Position numbers and translations under genes: made by a program. Under the pieces are notes generated by a model. The model ran no database searches and was not told the origin of the DNA. It saw only the letters and a list, made by a program, of their open reading frames with translations. Of a stretch of DNA of 64,000 nucleotides, positions 50,071-58,408 are shown in pieces; within the stretch, counting starts at the first letter, position 1; each line of letters starts with the position of its first letter. The stretch is from Methylobacterium fujisawaense (GTDB lineage Bacteria > Pseudomonadota > Alphaproteobacteria > Rhizobiales > Beijerinckiaceae): NCBI RefSeq assembly GCF_014138435.1, contig NZ_JACJIM010000001.1:124001-188000 (forward strand), in the 5' to 3' direction.

Positions 50071-50335
50071 ACCTGAACTCCCATCCCTCGCGAGTCGTGA
50101 TGGAGCCTTGACCGCCCGCCCTCGCGTAAACCGCTTTCGCGCGCGGAAAGACCGCTCTCTCCGCGCCATCGCGCCCGCGCCGAGCCGAGAACCGGACGAC
50201 GTGCGCATCATGCCCGCCCTGTCCCGCGCGAAGTTGTCCGCATCATGACAACCCAACCGCAGTGTTGGGGCGTAATCGGCCCTGCGAAACGGGGGCTCGC
50301 GGTCCGATCCGCGTCGGCGGCAGGCTTCGGTCGGG

Positions 50336-50824
50336 TCAGAGCGCGCCCTGCATGAGCATCACGGCGCGCGAGCGCCCAGGCTTGCGGCCGCCACGCCAGC
50401 AAGGATGCGACAGGCGTGAAGCCGAGGCTTTCATGCAATGCAATCGAGGCGGGAGAGCCGCTGTCGGCGATGATGGCGACCAGAGTTCGACGGTCGATCT
50501 GCTCGCTACCCGCGACCGGGGTCGCAAGCGGGCAACGCCCGCCGCGGCCCGACCGGGCCCCGTGGATCAAATCCTCGCGGGTCGAGCGGCAGGCGGCGCG
50601 CTGGCGCTAGGGACCGGCATCGGCATAGCCCGCAACCGTGTCGGCTCAATCGGCCACGACACGGGATAGCCGCCTCCGCGCAGGACTTCGTAGCCGCGCC
50701 TCATTTCCGAGAGCGTCGGCGGCTCCCTCTCGACGCTGGCCGTGCTCGCAGTGACGGCGTCACCGTAGATCGCCGCGATGGCAGAACGATCGGCCCCGGT
50801 GGTCGAACGTATCACGTCTGTCAC
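50336..50824 (-). pseudogene. Decayed GNAT acetyltransferase (phosphinothricin acetyltransferase-like)
   Basis: Three frames together give a broken PAT-like gene. The N-terminus (from ATG 50824) reads MTDVIRSTTGADRSAIAAIYGDAVTAS-like sequence up to GGGYPVSW. The frame then shifts to VAGYADAGP followed by a stop, the middle of the domain (acetyl-CoA loop) is missing, then LVAIIADSGSPASIALHESLGF continues in another frame and the end VMLMQGAL in a third. At least two frameshifts and a deletion of roughly 50 codons are needed to explain it. It should be non-functional. Confidence 0.8.
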
Positions 50825-50969
50825 GGCGGCCCGTTAAGCGAAGTCGCCAACCACCGGCAATGGCACGGAGCTATCTCGGGCGGGCACGGCCACCGCAGGC
50901 GGGCAACCGTGACGCTGCGGCGGGATGGTCGCTTGGCGACTGATCCCGCAGGCTCGGAGAGCCGGTGGA

Positions 50970-51179
50970 TTACTCGGCGGCGGACATCTCGGCAGTGAAG
51001 TGGCCGCACCAGTCTTTGGAGGCGACGACCGGCCAGAGGCCCTTCGACTCCGGGGCGGGCTGGCTGACCGGCGGATTGAAGCGGCAGAGGCCTTCGTCAC
51101 CCTTTGCCTGGGCGCCGTTGAGCTTGTGATCGTCGAAGAAGCGGCAGCTCTCGCAAGCGGCGTTCGCGGTACCGGCCAT
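50970..51179 (-). CDS. Small cysteine-containing hypothetical protein
   Basis: A 69-residue protein with C9-x2-C12, C32 and C58 followed by His60 (CESCRFF, GLCRFNPP, DWCGHF). The spacing suggests a single zinc or Fe-S site. GGAGAG lies five bases before the ATG at 51179. I have seen no functional assignment for this pattern. It stands alone between the acetyltransferase pseudogene and a gap. Confidence 0.7.
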   Translation of the reverse strand: MAGTANAACESCRFFDDHKLNGAQAKGDEGLCRFNPPVSQPAPESKGLWPVVASKDWCGHFTAEMSAAE

Positions 51180-51591
51180 CGGGTCTCTCCATCGGCTGAC
51201 TGGGGGGTGGTGGAACCGTTTCGGGATCGTTCCCCCGACAGTTCTTAATTAGAATAGCTCGAAAGAACGGTCAACGGGCAGGCTTGCGCGGAGCTTGCGT
51301 CGGGCCACGCAAGCTGGTGGTGGCCGAAGGCGAACGGGGCAGACGCTGCGACGACGGCTGAGCGGCGGTGTTTCGAGATTCCGGCTGTACCCGCGGAGGT
51401 TGCAGCCAGGATTTGGGCTGGCCCCGAGGACGCCCGCGCAACCGGCATCGACTCAGTGCGACCGGGTGAGGTTCGAGAATGCAAAGAGGCCGGATTCTCA
51501 GGGAGAATCCGGCCTCGGCAATAGACACTTGTCGAACTAGCGTCGTCGCTACGCGATCCCGTCGCCTACGACGGCGTCGCGTGCAGACAGG
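51180..51591. other. Intergenic region containing a strong hairpin
   Basis: About 410 bases without a convincing gene. It holds the hairpin at 51486-51516 described separately. Open frames of 60-85 codons on both strands lack a ribosome binding site and family resemblance. Confidence 0.45.
51486..51516 (-). terminator. Perfect 14-bp hairpin, probable terminator of the small exported protein gene
   Basis: GAGGCCGGATTCTC (51486-51499) and GAGAATCCGGCCTC (51503-51516) are perfectly complementary with a three-base loop. Read on the minus strand it is followed by TTTGC, a weak T-tract. It lies about 75 bases beyond the stop of the 51592-51792 gene. Confidence 0.6.
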
Positions 51592-51792
51592 CTAGCCCTG
51601 CTTGGCCTTCTTGTTGGCGTTGTGGTGACCGATGGCGCAGCCAGCGGCAGCGCCCATCTTGCCGTGGCCCGCCATATGTCCGGCAACGCCGCCGACCACG
51701 GCACCCTTGAGGCAGCCCTTTGCCTCGGCCGGCGCGCCGGTGAGCAGGGCCGCGATGGCCAGGGCAGAAGCGAAGGCGATCCGGTTCGTCAT
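51592..51792 (-). CDS. Small exported glycine-zipper-like protein
   Basis: A 66-residue protein. Residues 1-26 form a signal peptide (FASALAIAALLTGAPAEA). The mature part CLKGAVVGGVAGHMAGHGKMGAAAGCAIGHHNA has small-residue repeats (GxxxG) typical of glycine-zipper outer membrane or periplasmic peptides, with two cysteines and several histidines. GGAG lies eight bases before the ATG at 51792; another ATG at 51798 is too close to it. Confidence 0.72.
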   Translation of the reverse strand: MTNRIAFASALAIAALLTGAPAEAKGCLKGAVVGGVAGHMAGHGKMGAAAGCAIGHHNANKKAKQG

Positions 51793-51898
51793 CGACATGT
51801 CTCCTTGCAGTCGACCGGAAACGGCTGCGCGGTCCGACCCGTTCCATTGGGGGCCGGGACCGGGACGCACCTGTTCCGGTTCACCGCGATGGGCGCGG

Positions 51899-53002
51899 TC
51901 AGCGCGCGAGACTCGCCACCAGTCGCACGAGGTCGGACTGGCGTGTCGCGCCGGTCTTGGCGAAAATCGCCTTCAGCTGCGAGCGGGCGGTTGCCGCAGT
52001 GATCGCAAACCGCGCTGCGCTCTCCGCGAGCGAGGTGCCAGTCGACAAGGCCAGGGCGAGACGTGCCTCCGCGGGAGTCAGCCGATAGACCGCCTGGAGA
52101 ATGGTGGAGGTCGGCACCGTCATGGTCCCGGGAACGCTGCAGAGGAGGAGCGTGCTCGCTCCCCCGAACAGGCCGCGGGTCGGTCCGACCAACGGCACGA
52201 CGTGGATCACGATGGGCGGCGCGTCCTGTCGCGGGACCACCACGGAGGAGATGGGCGGGCGGCCGAAGGGCCGCGCCAGGGCTTCCAGCTGCCGGGTTGC
52301 CTCCGGATTGTCCGCAGTGAGGCGACCGCCCGTGAGCTTCAGGTCGCGACCGAGGAGCGCGCCGAAGGCGTCGTTCCAGCGGAGCGCGCGCCCCTCGAAA
52401 TCGAGGATCAGGGCGGGCCGGTCGATCAGCTCGAAGGCCTGCGTCAGCCCCGCCAGGCGGGCCTGCTCCACCATCGACGTCAGCAGAGCCGCGCGCTGCA
52501 GAAGCGGCGACAGGGTGGCGAGGCGCCGTTGCTCGTGTGCCTCGTACGGCCCCTGCTCCACCGTCCGCTGCAGGGACAGGCACCAGAGACGGCCCTTTAC
52601 TGCGAAGCCGATGCCGGCGAACCAGCGCAGGCCGCGGGAGGCGAGCAGATCCTGGTAGAAGGGCAGGCGTGCGACTTCCTCAGGGGTGGTGAAGTCCTGA
52701 TCGACCGCGATCCCGCGCGTCCGCATGAACGGGATTCCGCGCAGGCGGTGGTCGTCGCGGTGCCAGCCTTCGTCGAAGTAGCGGCGCGATGCGTCGGCAA
52801 GCGAGGCGGTGCAGAGCGATTCAAGGCTTCTTCGATCGGACCGGAGGAGCAGGGCTCCCTCGCTGCCGGACGCCCGTACGGTGCGCTCGGCCAGATCAGG
52901 CCAGCGCGCAGGATCGACGACCGCCTCCTCGAGATCTTCCCGGAACCCTGTCTCGAGGTCGTCGCGCAGGCGAGCGAAGAGATCCGGCCTCACGCCCGCC
53001 AT
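51899..53002 (-). CDS. LuxR-family helix-turn-helix transcriptional regulator
   Basis: A 367-residue protein. The C-terminal 60 residues form a LuxR/GerE-like HTH (LTPAEARLALALSTGTSLAESAARFAITAATARSQLKAIFAKTG). The middle (about 195-290) looks like a PAS domain (ALILDFEGRALRWNDAFGALLG), and the N-terminal 180 residues have no clear fold assignment. No receiver or autoinducer domain is seen. The start at 53002 (MAGVRPDLFARL) is chosen over 53029 on N-terminal composition. It is divergent from the exopolysaccharide operon and is a candidate regulator of it. Confidence 0.8.
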   Translation of the reverse strand: MAGVRPDLFARLRDDLETGFREDLEEAVVDPARWPDLAERTVRASGSEGALLLRSDRRSLESLCTASLADASRRYFDEGWHRDDHRLRGIPFMRTRGIAVDQDFTTPEEVARLPFYQDLLASRGLRWFAGIGFAVKGRLWCLSLQRTVEQGPYEAHEQRRLATLSPLLQRAALLTSMVEQARLAGLTQAFELIDRPALILDFEGRALRWNDAFGALLGRDLKLTGGRLTADNPEATRQLEALARPFGRPPISSVVVPRQDAPPIVIHVVPLVGPTRGLFGGASTLLLCSVPGTMTVPTSTILQAVYRLTPAEARLALALSTGTSLAESAARFAITAATARSQLKAIFAKTGATRQSDLVRLVASLAR

Positions 53003-53434
53003 GCGGCACGCCCTCCTCGCAACGAACAATGCCGTCCGGCACCGCGCCGCAGAGTTTCGACCCGCAGCTCGGACCGGCTTTCACCAGCGAACTATAAATC
53101 ACGTCGTTAAATCCGAGCAAGCGTCCGGATGTATACAGCTTTCGATCGAGAGTACCGAAGTCTGAGGTGTCGGGATCTCGACGGGACCGCCTCGTCCAGC
53201 GGCTCGAACGTCAGGCCTTTTCATTTCGCGCTATCTCGAAGGTCGCGCCCGCAGGCGAGCCCGACTTCCCACACGGGCGGGAGTCCGCCTCCGCAGTTTG
53301 CCACGGCTTGCGATTTACAACCTCTGATAGAATTGGGAAAAGCCGGGTTCAAGCCTCGTTAACCAAGCTTTGCGATTGTATCGCGGTGCGCGGCTCGATC
53401 ATGGGTTGTCTTCGAGCGAGCGCAGTCGAGCAGG
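53003..53434. other. Intergenic region upstream of the exopolysaccharide operon
   Basis: A gap of 432 bases between the divergent LuxR-type regulator and the export gene. It should contain both promoters. The sequence is less GC-rich around 53090-53170 and 53310-53380. I see no clear palindrome or small gene. Confidence 0.45.
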
Positions 53435-54604
53435 ATGCGGCTGAGGTCGATGGCGTTTTCCCTGTCTGGATTCCGCGGCGCGCCGTCCCGGCACGCCCGT
53501 CGCCCGGCCGGCGTCCTGGGGGTCGCCGTTGCGCTGCTCGGCTGCGCCCCGCTGCTCGCGGGCTGCATGTCGAGCCGTCCGCAGAGCGCGACGCGCGCGG
53601 GAACCGACGTGACCCAAACCGGCACCATCTCGGAGGGCCTGCCGCCCGCGTTGGTCGCCGCGGCGCAGGAGGAGGTCGGACGCACCATGCGCCTCGGGCT
53701 GGCGAACTACCGGCTCAATGTCGGCGACAATGTCGAAGTCTCGTTCCTGATCGATTCCAGCGTCGTCCAGCCGACCTACCGGCTGAATCCGAACGACGAG
53801 TTCGACGTCGATTTCCGCACCCATCCGGAGTACAATCGGACCGTGATCGTCCGGCCGGACGGCCGGATCTCGCTGCCCGGCAAGAACGGCATCAAGGTCG
53901 CGGGGCTGTCGCCGGAAGCCGCGGCCGGGCTGATCAAAAGCACCTACGACGACGTGCTGATCGACCCCGTCGTCACGGTGATGCTGCGCCGGTTCCGCAC
54001 CGTGACGGACGATTTCCGCGACCTCACCCAGCGGGCCGATATGGGCCGCGTGAAGGTCCTGGCGATCGAGCCGGACGGCAAGATCAACCTGCCGATGGTG
54101 CCAGCCGTCCAGGCGGCGGGCCGGACCGTGCACGAGGTCGCCGGCAGCCTGAACGCCGCCTACAAGCACCAGCTCGCCTCGGTCACGACCAGCGTGCGGC
54201 TCGCGAGCCTCGTCCCGGCCAACACCATGGTGTTCGGCGAGGTGCGCGCCCCGGGCCCGGTCAGCCTTCAGGGGCCGCGGACCCTGGCTCAGGTCCTGGG
54301 CTCGGCCGGCGGCGTCCTGCCGACGGCAGCCGGCGAGGCCGTGCGCATCATCCGCTTCGACGCGGAGGCGGCCGGCAGCGTCCGCATCGTCGATATCAGC
54401 CAGCCGGGGCTCGCGGACTCGATCGTCGTGCCGCCCAACGCCACCGTCTACGTGCCGCCGTCGCTGCTCGCGAAGACCGCCCGCGCGGTGGATCTCGTGG
54501 TGCGCCAGATCCTGCTCTTCAACGGGACCGGCTTCGGCGTGAACTACATCACCGGGCCGTCCGCCAGCACCTCCAACACCGCCACCGTGAGGTCCGGCAC
54601 GTGA
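53435..54604 (+). CDS. Outer-membrane polysaccharide export lipoprotein (Wza/OPX family)
   Basis: A 389-residue export channel component. The lipobox LLAG-C44 suggests lipidation. The polysaccharide-export (PES) domain covers about 90-180 (YRLNVGDNVEVSFL, then VIVRPDGRISLPGKNGIKVAGLSP), followed by SLBB-like repeats (about 215-345, VFGEVRAPGPVSLQGPRTLAQVLGSAGG). There is a second in-frame ATG at 53450; the choice is uncertain. It overlaps the next gene by 4 bp (GTGA). It starts the exopolysaccharide operon. Confidence 0.9.
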   Translation: MRLRSMAFSLSGFRGAPSRHARRPAGVLGVAVALLGCAPLLAGCMSSRPQSATRAGTDVTQTGTISEGLPPALVAAAQEEVGRTMRLGLANYRLNVGDNVEVSFLIDSSVVQPTYRLNPNDEFDVDFRTHPEYNRTVIVRPDGRISLPGKNGIKVAGLSPEAAAGLIKSTYDDVLIDPVVTVMLRRFRTVTDDFRDLTQRADMGRVKVLAIEPDGKINLPMVPAVQAAGRTVHEVAGSLNAAYKHQLASVTTSVRLASLVPANTMVFGEVRAPGPVSLQGPRTLAQVLGSAGGVLPTAAGEAVRIIRFDAEAAGSVRIVDISQPGLADSIVVPPNATVYVPPSLLAKTARAVDLVVRQILLFNGTGFGVNYITGPSASTSNTATVRSGT

Positions 54605-56133
54605 GCCAGACCGACCTGACCGCCGCCGACGCGGGCGAAGGCCCGGCCTTCGACCTCCGCGACGCCCTCGCGGCCCTGTTCCGGCACATCCGGCCGGCCC
54701 TGCTGATCCTGGTCGCGGCCATCGTCGGCGCCGGGATCTACCTTCTGCTGACCCCGGCCGAATACACGGCGGACGCCAAGCTGATCATCCGTCTCGGACG
54801 CGAGAAGGCGGGCGCCCCGCTCCAGGGCGGCGCCAACCAGAACTACATGTTCTCCGAGCGCGCGCAGAACGTGAACAACGAGATCGAGATCCTGCGCGAC
54901 CCCAGCATCGTGCGCGACGAGTTCGCGGCGCTGAAGCAGATGACGCCCACCGGCGATCCCGGCCCGCCCCCCGCGGACTGGATCGACTGGTTCATCTACC
55001 AGGGGCGCCAGGTCCTGCGCAGCGCCAAGGCGGTCAAGACCTGGATCGTCGAGACGGTGCGGGTGCCCTTCGAGGCGGTGGGCCTGCTGCGACACCTCAC
55101 GCCGGACGAGAAGCTCTACGAGGCCTATCTCGCGGCCTTCAAGGTGGCGTTCGTCAAGGAGACGGACGTGATCGTGACCGGCTTCACCTGGACGGATCCG
55201 CACTTCGCCGCGCAGGCGCTCAACCGGCTGCTCGACGCCTACAAGCGCCGGCACGTGGAGGTCTACGCCGACGAGACGCCGGCCTCGTTCTACCAGAGCA
55301 AGCTGGAGCGCGCCCGGGCCGACCTCGCCGCCATCGACGCGCAGCTCGCGACCTACCTCAAGGGCAACAACACCGCGAGCTTCGAGATCGAGCAGCAGAA
55401 CGACCTCGGCACGCTGGCCGATCTCGCCAAGCAGAAATCGGCGGCGCAGATCGAGCGCGAGGTGGTCGAGACCCGTCTCAAGCGCACCCGCGAGGCCGGA
55501 CCCGACCGCTGGCAGCCGACGCCCTCCGACGCCGACCCGACGGTCACCGCTTTCGACCAGCGCTGGGCGGACCTGAAGACGAAGCGTGCCGAACTCGCGG
55601 TCCGGTTCCGGCCGACCGCGCCCGAATACGTGAGCCTCGACCGCGATCTCGCCGCCCTGGCGCGGCAGAAGTATCAGTCGCTCCTCGCCGCCGACACGGC
55701 GAAGCTCGCCGTGCTGGCCGAGAAGATCCAGAGCATCACGGCGATTGAGCAGACGCGCCGCAAGGCCGCCATCGGCCAGAGCGACGCGGCGCTGGCCTAT
55801 GGCCGGCTGACCCAGCAGAAGGGCCTGCTCACCGACGAGATCACCGAGACGCAGAAGCGGATCGACGCGCTGAAGACCGGCACCGGCCTCGACGCGCAGG
55901 CCGTCACCTCCTCGGCCCTGGTGGCGCGCGCCGTGCCGCCGCGGCTGCCCTCCGGCCCGAACCGGCCGCTGATCCTCGGCCTCGCGGCCGGTCTCGGTCT
56001 GCTCGCCGCGCTGGCCTACGTCGCTCTCGCGGAGATCCTGGCCCAGACCTACCGCAGCGCGTCGGAGGTCGCCCGCTCGCTGCGGGTGCCCGTTCTGGCC
56101 GCGGTGCCGCTGCAGACAGGAACCGCCGGATGA
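54601..56133 (+). CDS. Wzz/GumC-type polysaccharide chain-length determinant
   Basis: A 510-residue inner-membrane protein. Transmembrane helices lie at about 32-50 (LLILVAAIVGAGIYLLL) and about 463-485. Between them are the Wzz domain (TADAKLIIRLGREK, NNEIEILRDPSIVRDEF) and long coiled coils (about 205-430). The C-terminal stub ends RVPVLAAVPLQTG, the usual junction to a tyrosine kinase, which here is a separate gene overlapping by 4 bp. The start is GTG at 54601. Confidence 0.9.
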   Translation: MSQTDLTAADAGEGPAFDLRDALAALFRHIRPALLILVAAIVGAGIYLLLTPAEYTADAKLIIRLGREKAGAPLQGGANQNYMFSERAQNVNNEIEILRDPSIVRDEFAALKQMTPTGDPGPPPADWIDWFIYQGRQVLRSAKAVKTWIVETVRVPFEAVGLLRHLTPDEKLYEAYLAAFKVAFVKETDVIVTGFTWTDPHFAAQALNRLLDAYKRRHVEVYADETPASFYQSKLERARADLAAIDAQLATYLKGNNTASFEIEQQNDLGTLADLAKQKSAAQIEREVVETRLKRTREAGPDRWQPTPSDADPTVTAFDQRWADLKTKRAELAVRFRPTAPEYVSLDRDLAALARQKYQSLLAADTAKLAVLAEKIQSITAIEQTRRKAAIGQSDAALAYGRLTQQKGLLTDEITETQKRIDALKTGTGLDAQAVTSSALVARAVPPRLPSGPNRPLILGLAAGLGLLAALAYVALAEILAQTYRSASEVARSLRVPVLAAVPLQTGTAG

Positions 56134-56771
56134 TCGCCGCCGCAGCCGCCCCCCGCATCGATCCGGCGATCCTCGAACCGGCGCTCGTCCAGCTCACCCG
56201 GAATGAGGCGCGCGTGCGCCGGGTCGGCATCACCGCGGTCCAGACCGGCGAGGGCGTGAGCACGCTCGCCCGCGAACTCGCCGGCGCCTACGCCCGGCGC
56301 GGCCGCAGCGCCGTGCTGATCGAAGCCAACTGGTCCCGCCCGTCCCTCGCCGAGGCCTACGGACTGATCGGACGGCCGGGCTTCGCCGACATCGTCGCCG
56401 GGGCGGTAGCGCCGAGCCGCGGCGTCCACGCGGTCGCCGACGGCCTCAGCGTCGTGCCCGCGGGAACCCCGGCGGCGATCCGGAAGGCGACCTTGGACGA
56501 CGGGCGCGTCGAGGATTTCCTGGCGCTGGTCGACGAGCGCTTCGATCTCGCCCTCGTGGATTGCGAGCCGATCACCGAGATCGGCGACGCCGCGGCGCTC
56601 TCACCCTTCGTGGACGGATTCATCGTGGTGATCGGCGCCGAGCGCACCCGCCGAGCCGTGGCGCAGCAGGCCCTGGCCGACCTGAGGGCCGCCGGGGGTG
56701 CCCCGCTGGGCGTGGTTCTCAATCGCACCCGCAGACCGATCCCGAAATGGCTCTACCGGTGGCTCGGGTGA
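56130..56771 (+). CDS. CpsD/BY-kinase-like ATPase with degenerate Walker A
   Basis: A 213-residue protein in the place of the tyrosine autokinase that controls Wzz proteins. The P-loop reads TGEGVST (residues 39-45), so the catalytic lysine is Val43. The Walker A' motif normally DxD is IEANWSRPSL, with Glu and Asn instead. Walker B keeps Asp (LALVDCEP). There is no C-terminal tyrosine cluster; the end is WLYRWLG. ATP hydrolysis or kinase activity is doubtful, though a structural or regulatory role with the Wzz protein is likely. The start overlaps the Wzz stop (ATGA). Confidence 0.85.
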   Translation: MIAAAAAPRIDPAILEPALVQLTRNEARVRRVGITAVQTGEGVSTLARELAGAYARRGRSAVLIEANWSRPSLAEAYGLIGRPGFADIVAGAVAPSRGVHAVADGLSVVPAGTPAAIRKATLDDGRVEDFLALVDERFDLALVDCEPITEIGDAAALSPFVDGFIVVIGAERTRRAVAQQALADLRAAGGAPLGVVLNRTRRPIPKWLYRWLG

Positions 56772-58408
56772 GCGCGGCGCACACTCGCACGCTGCGGGCC
56801 CTGCCCATCGCGGGAATCGGGTTCGCGGCGGCGGCTGGCGCGGTCGCACTGAGCGCGGCGCCCCTGAAGTTCGCCGTCGTCGGGTTGGCGGCGGCATTCG
56901 GCGGCGTCGGCGCCCTGATCGTCGGGCGGCTCTATCGCCTGACGCCGGTCCTCCTCGTGGCCCTCGCGGTCGGGCTGACGGTCAAGCTCGACGTGAGCTT
57001 CTTCCAGCATTTCGAGGCCGTCGGGCAGTACCTGCCGAGCATCGGCGGCGGGGCCGGCCTGACGGTGAGCGTCGCCCTTCTCGTGGCCGTGGCGCTGATC
57101 ACCGCCAAGCTCACGGGCCTCTGGGAGAATGCGCCCGGCCTGCGGCTCGACCGCCCCCTCGTCCTGACGCAGGTCGGCTTCCTGATCGCGGGCCTGCTGT
57201 CGCTCACCAACGCCACCGACCCGGCCTATCTCTGGTTCGACACGTGGCGCTTCGTCGGCCTGCTCCTGGTCTCGGTCGCGGTCTCGAACCTGTCGGAATC
57301 CGACATCCGGACCCTGGCGCTGGCGATCTGCGCCCTCTGCCTCGTCCAGACCGCGGTGGCGGGGCTGCAATACGTCTCGGGCTCGGAACTCGGCCTCTCG
57401 GTGCTGGGCGAGGAACAGATCGTCGAGGAGAACATCAACTTCTCGGCGCAACGCCGCGCCGGTGGCCTGAAGGTCCACCCGAACATCCTGGGCTATTATT
57501 ACGAGTTCGTCTGGCCCCTCGCCCTGGCGCTGGCCCTCTCCCGCGGCCCGCTGATCCTCCGCCTCGTCGGGGCAGCGGGCGCCGCGTCGGCACTGGTCGG
57601 GGTGGTACTGACCCTGTCGCGCGCATCCTGGCTCACCTTCCCGGTCTCCGCCGCGCTCCTGATCCTGCTGGTTTATCGGGACCGTCTGTTCTCCCGGGCG
57701 AGTCTGATCGTCTTCGGTCTTCTGGCAATCGTCGGCAGCGTCGCGGCCCTCTATGCCGGTCCGCTGATCTGGGAGCGGCTCACCGCCGACGATGGCGGCT
57801 CGGCCGCCCAGCGCGGCCCGCTGAACGCGGCGGCCCTCGCCCTCTTCGAGCAGTTTCCGGTCTTCGGCGTCGGCCTGAACAACTTCGGCAATCAGTTCGC
57901 GGTCCTCGACAAGACCGGCCTGTCCCGGCTCGCCGGGCTCTTCGACCGGTCGAACCACGTGGTGCACAACCTGCACATCCTGATCCTCACCGAGGTCGGG
58001 ATCGTCGGCTACGCGGCCTTCGCGCTGGTCTTCGGGATCGGGATCTTCCGGGGGTTCCGCGCGGCCCGCCGCGCGCCGGTGGGCGATCCCCTCGCGGCGA
58101 TCGCGGCGGCCTGCGCGGTCGGGCTGATCGCGCATCTGCTGCACGGCCTGGTCGATCCGGGCTTCCGCCTGAATCTCGGCATCGCCGAGCTGCTCTACAC
58201 CGGCCTCGGACTGATCGCCGGGGTGCGTGCCGCCCAGCGGCAAAGGGCCGTTCAGGCGCGCCGGCCGGTCGGGCCGATGGAACCGAGAGGCGCGACACGC
58301 GCCCTCCCCGCCCAACGGAAAGGAACCGCGTCCCCCCTCGCCAGCGCCCCGGGAGCGCCCGCGTCCAGGACCGGCCATACCCCCTTCACACGTGGAGACC
58401 GATCATGA
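56768..58408 (+). CDS. O-antigen ligase/Wzy-like polymerase membrane protein
   Basis: A 546-residue protein with about 11-12 helices. The large periplasmic loop with the WaaL/Wzy_C signature lies around 375-430: FPVFGVGLNNFGNQFAV, then NHVVHNLHILILTEVG. A Pro/Ala/Arg-rich tail of 50 residues follows. It is expected to polymerise or ligate repeat units. The start is placed at GTG 56768, overlapping the previous stop by 4 bp like neighbouring genes; an ATG at 56747 would add seven residues. Confidence 0.87.
   Translation: MSAAHTRTLRALPIAGIGFAAAAGAVALSAAPLKFAVVGLAAAFGGVGALIVGRLYRLTPVLLVALAVGLTVKLDVSFFQHFEAVGQYLPSIGGGAGLTVSVALLVAVALITAKLTGLWENAPGLRLDRPLVLTQVGFLIAGLLSLTNATDPAYLWFDTWRFVGLLLVSVAVSNLSESDIRTLALAICALCLVQTAVAGLQYVSGSELGLSVLGEEQIVEENINFSAQRRAGGLKVHPNILGYYYEFVWPLALALALSRGPLILRLVGAAGAASALVGVVLTLSRASWLTFPVSAALLILLVYRDRLFSRASLIVFGLLAIVGSVAALYAGPLIWERLTADDGGSAAQRGPLNAAALALFEQFPVFGVGLNNFGNQFAVLDKTGLSRLAGLFDRSNHVVHNLHILILTEVGIVGYAAFALVFGIGIFRGFRAARRAPVGDPLAAIAAACAVGLIAHLLHGLVDPGFRLNLGIAELLYTGLGLIAGVRAAQRQRAVQARRPVGPMEPRGATRALPAQRKGTASPLASAPGAPASRTGHTPFTRGDRS

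Noticed and set aside
51245..51484. A 79-codon minus-strand open frame in the gap after the small cysteine protein
   Set aside because: Composition is unremarkable, no ribosome binding site, and it abuts the hairpin; not convincing as a gene.
53129..53362. A 77-codon open frame ahead of the exopolysaccharide operon
   Set aside because: No ribosome binding site and no family resemblance; probably part of the promoter region.
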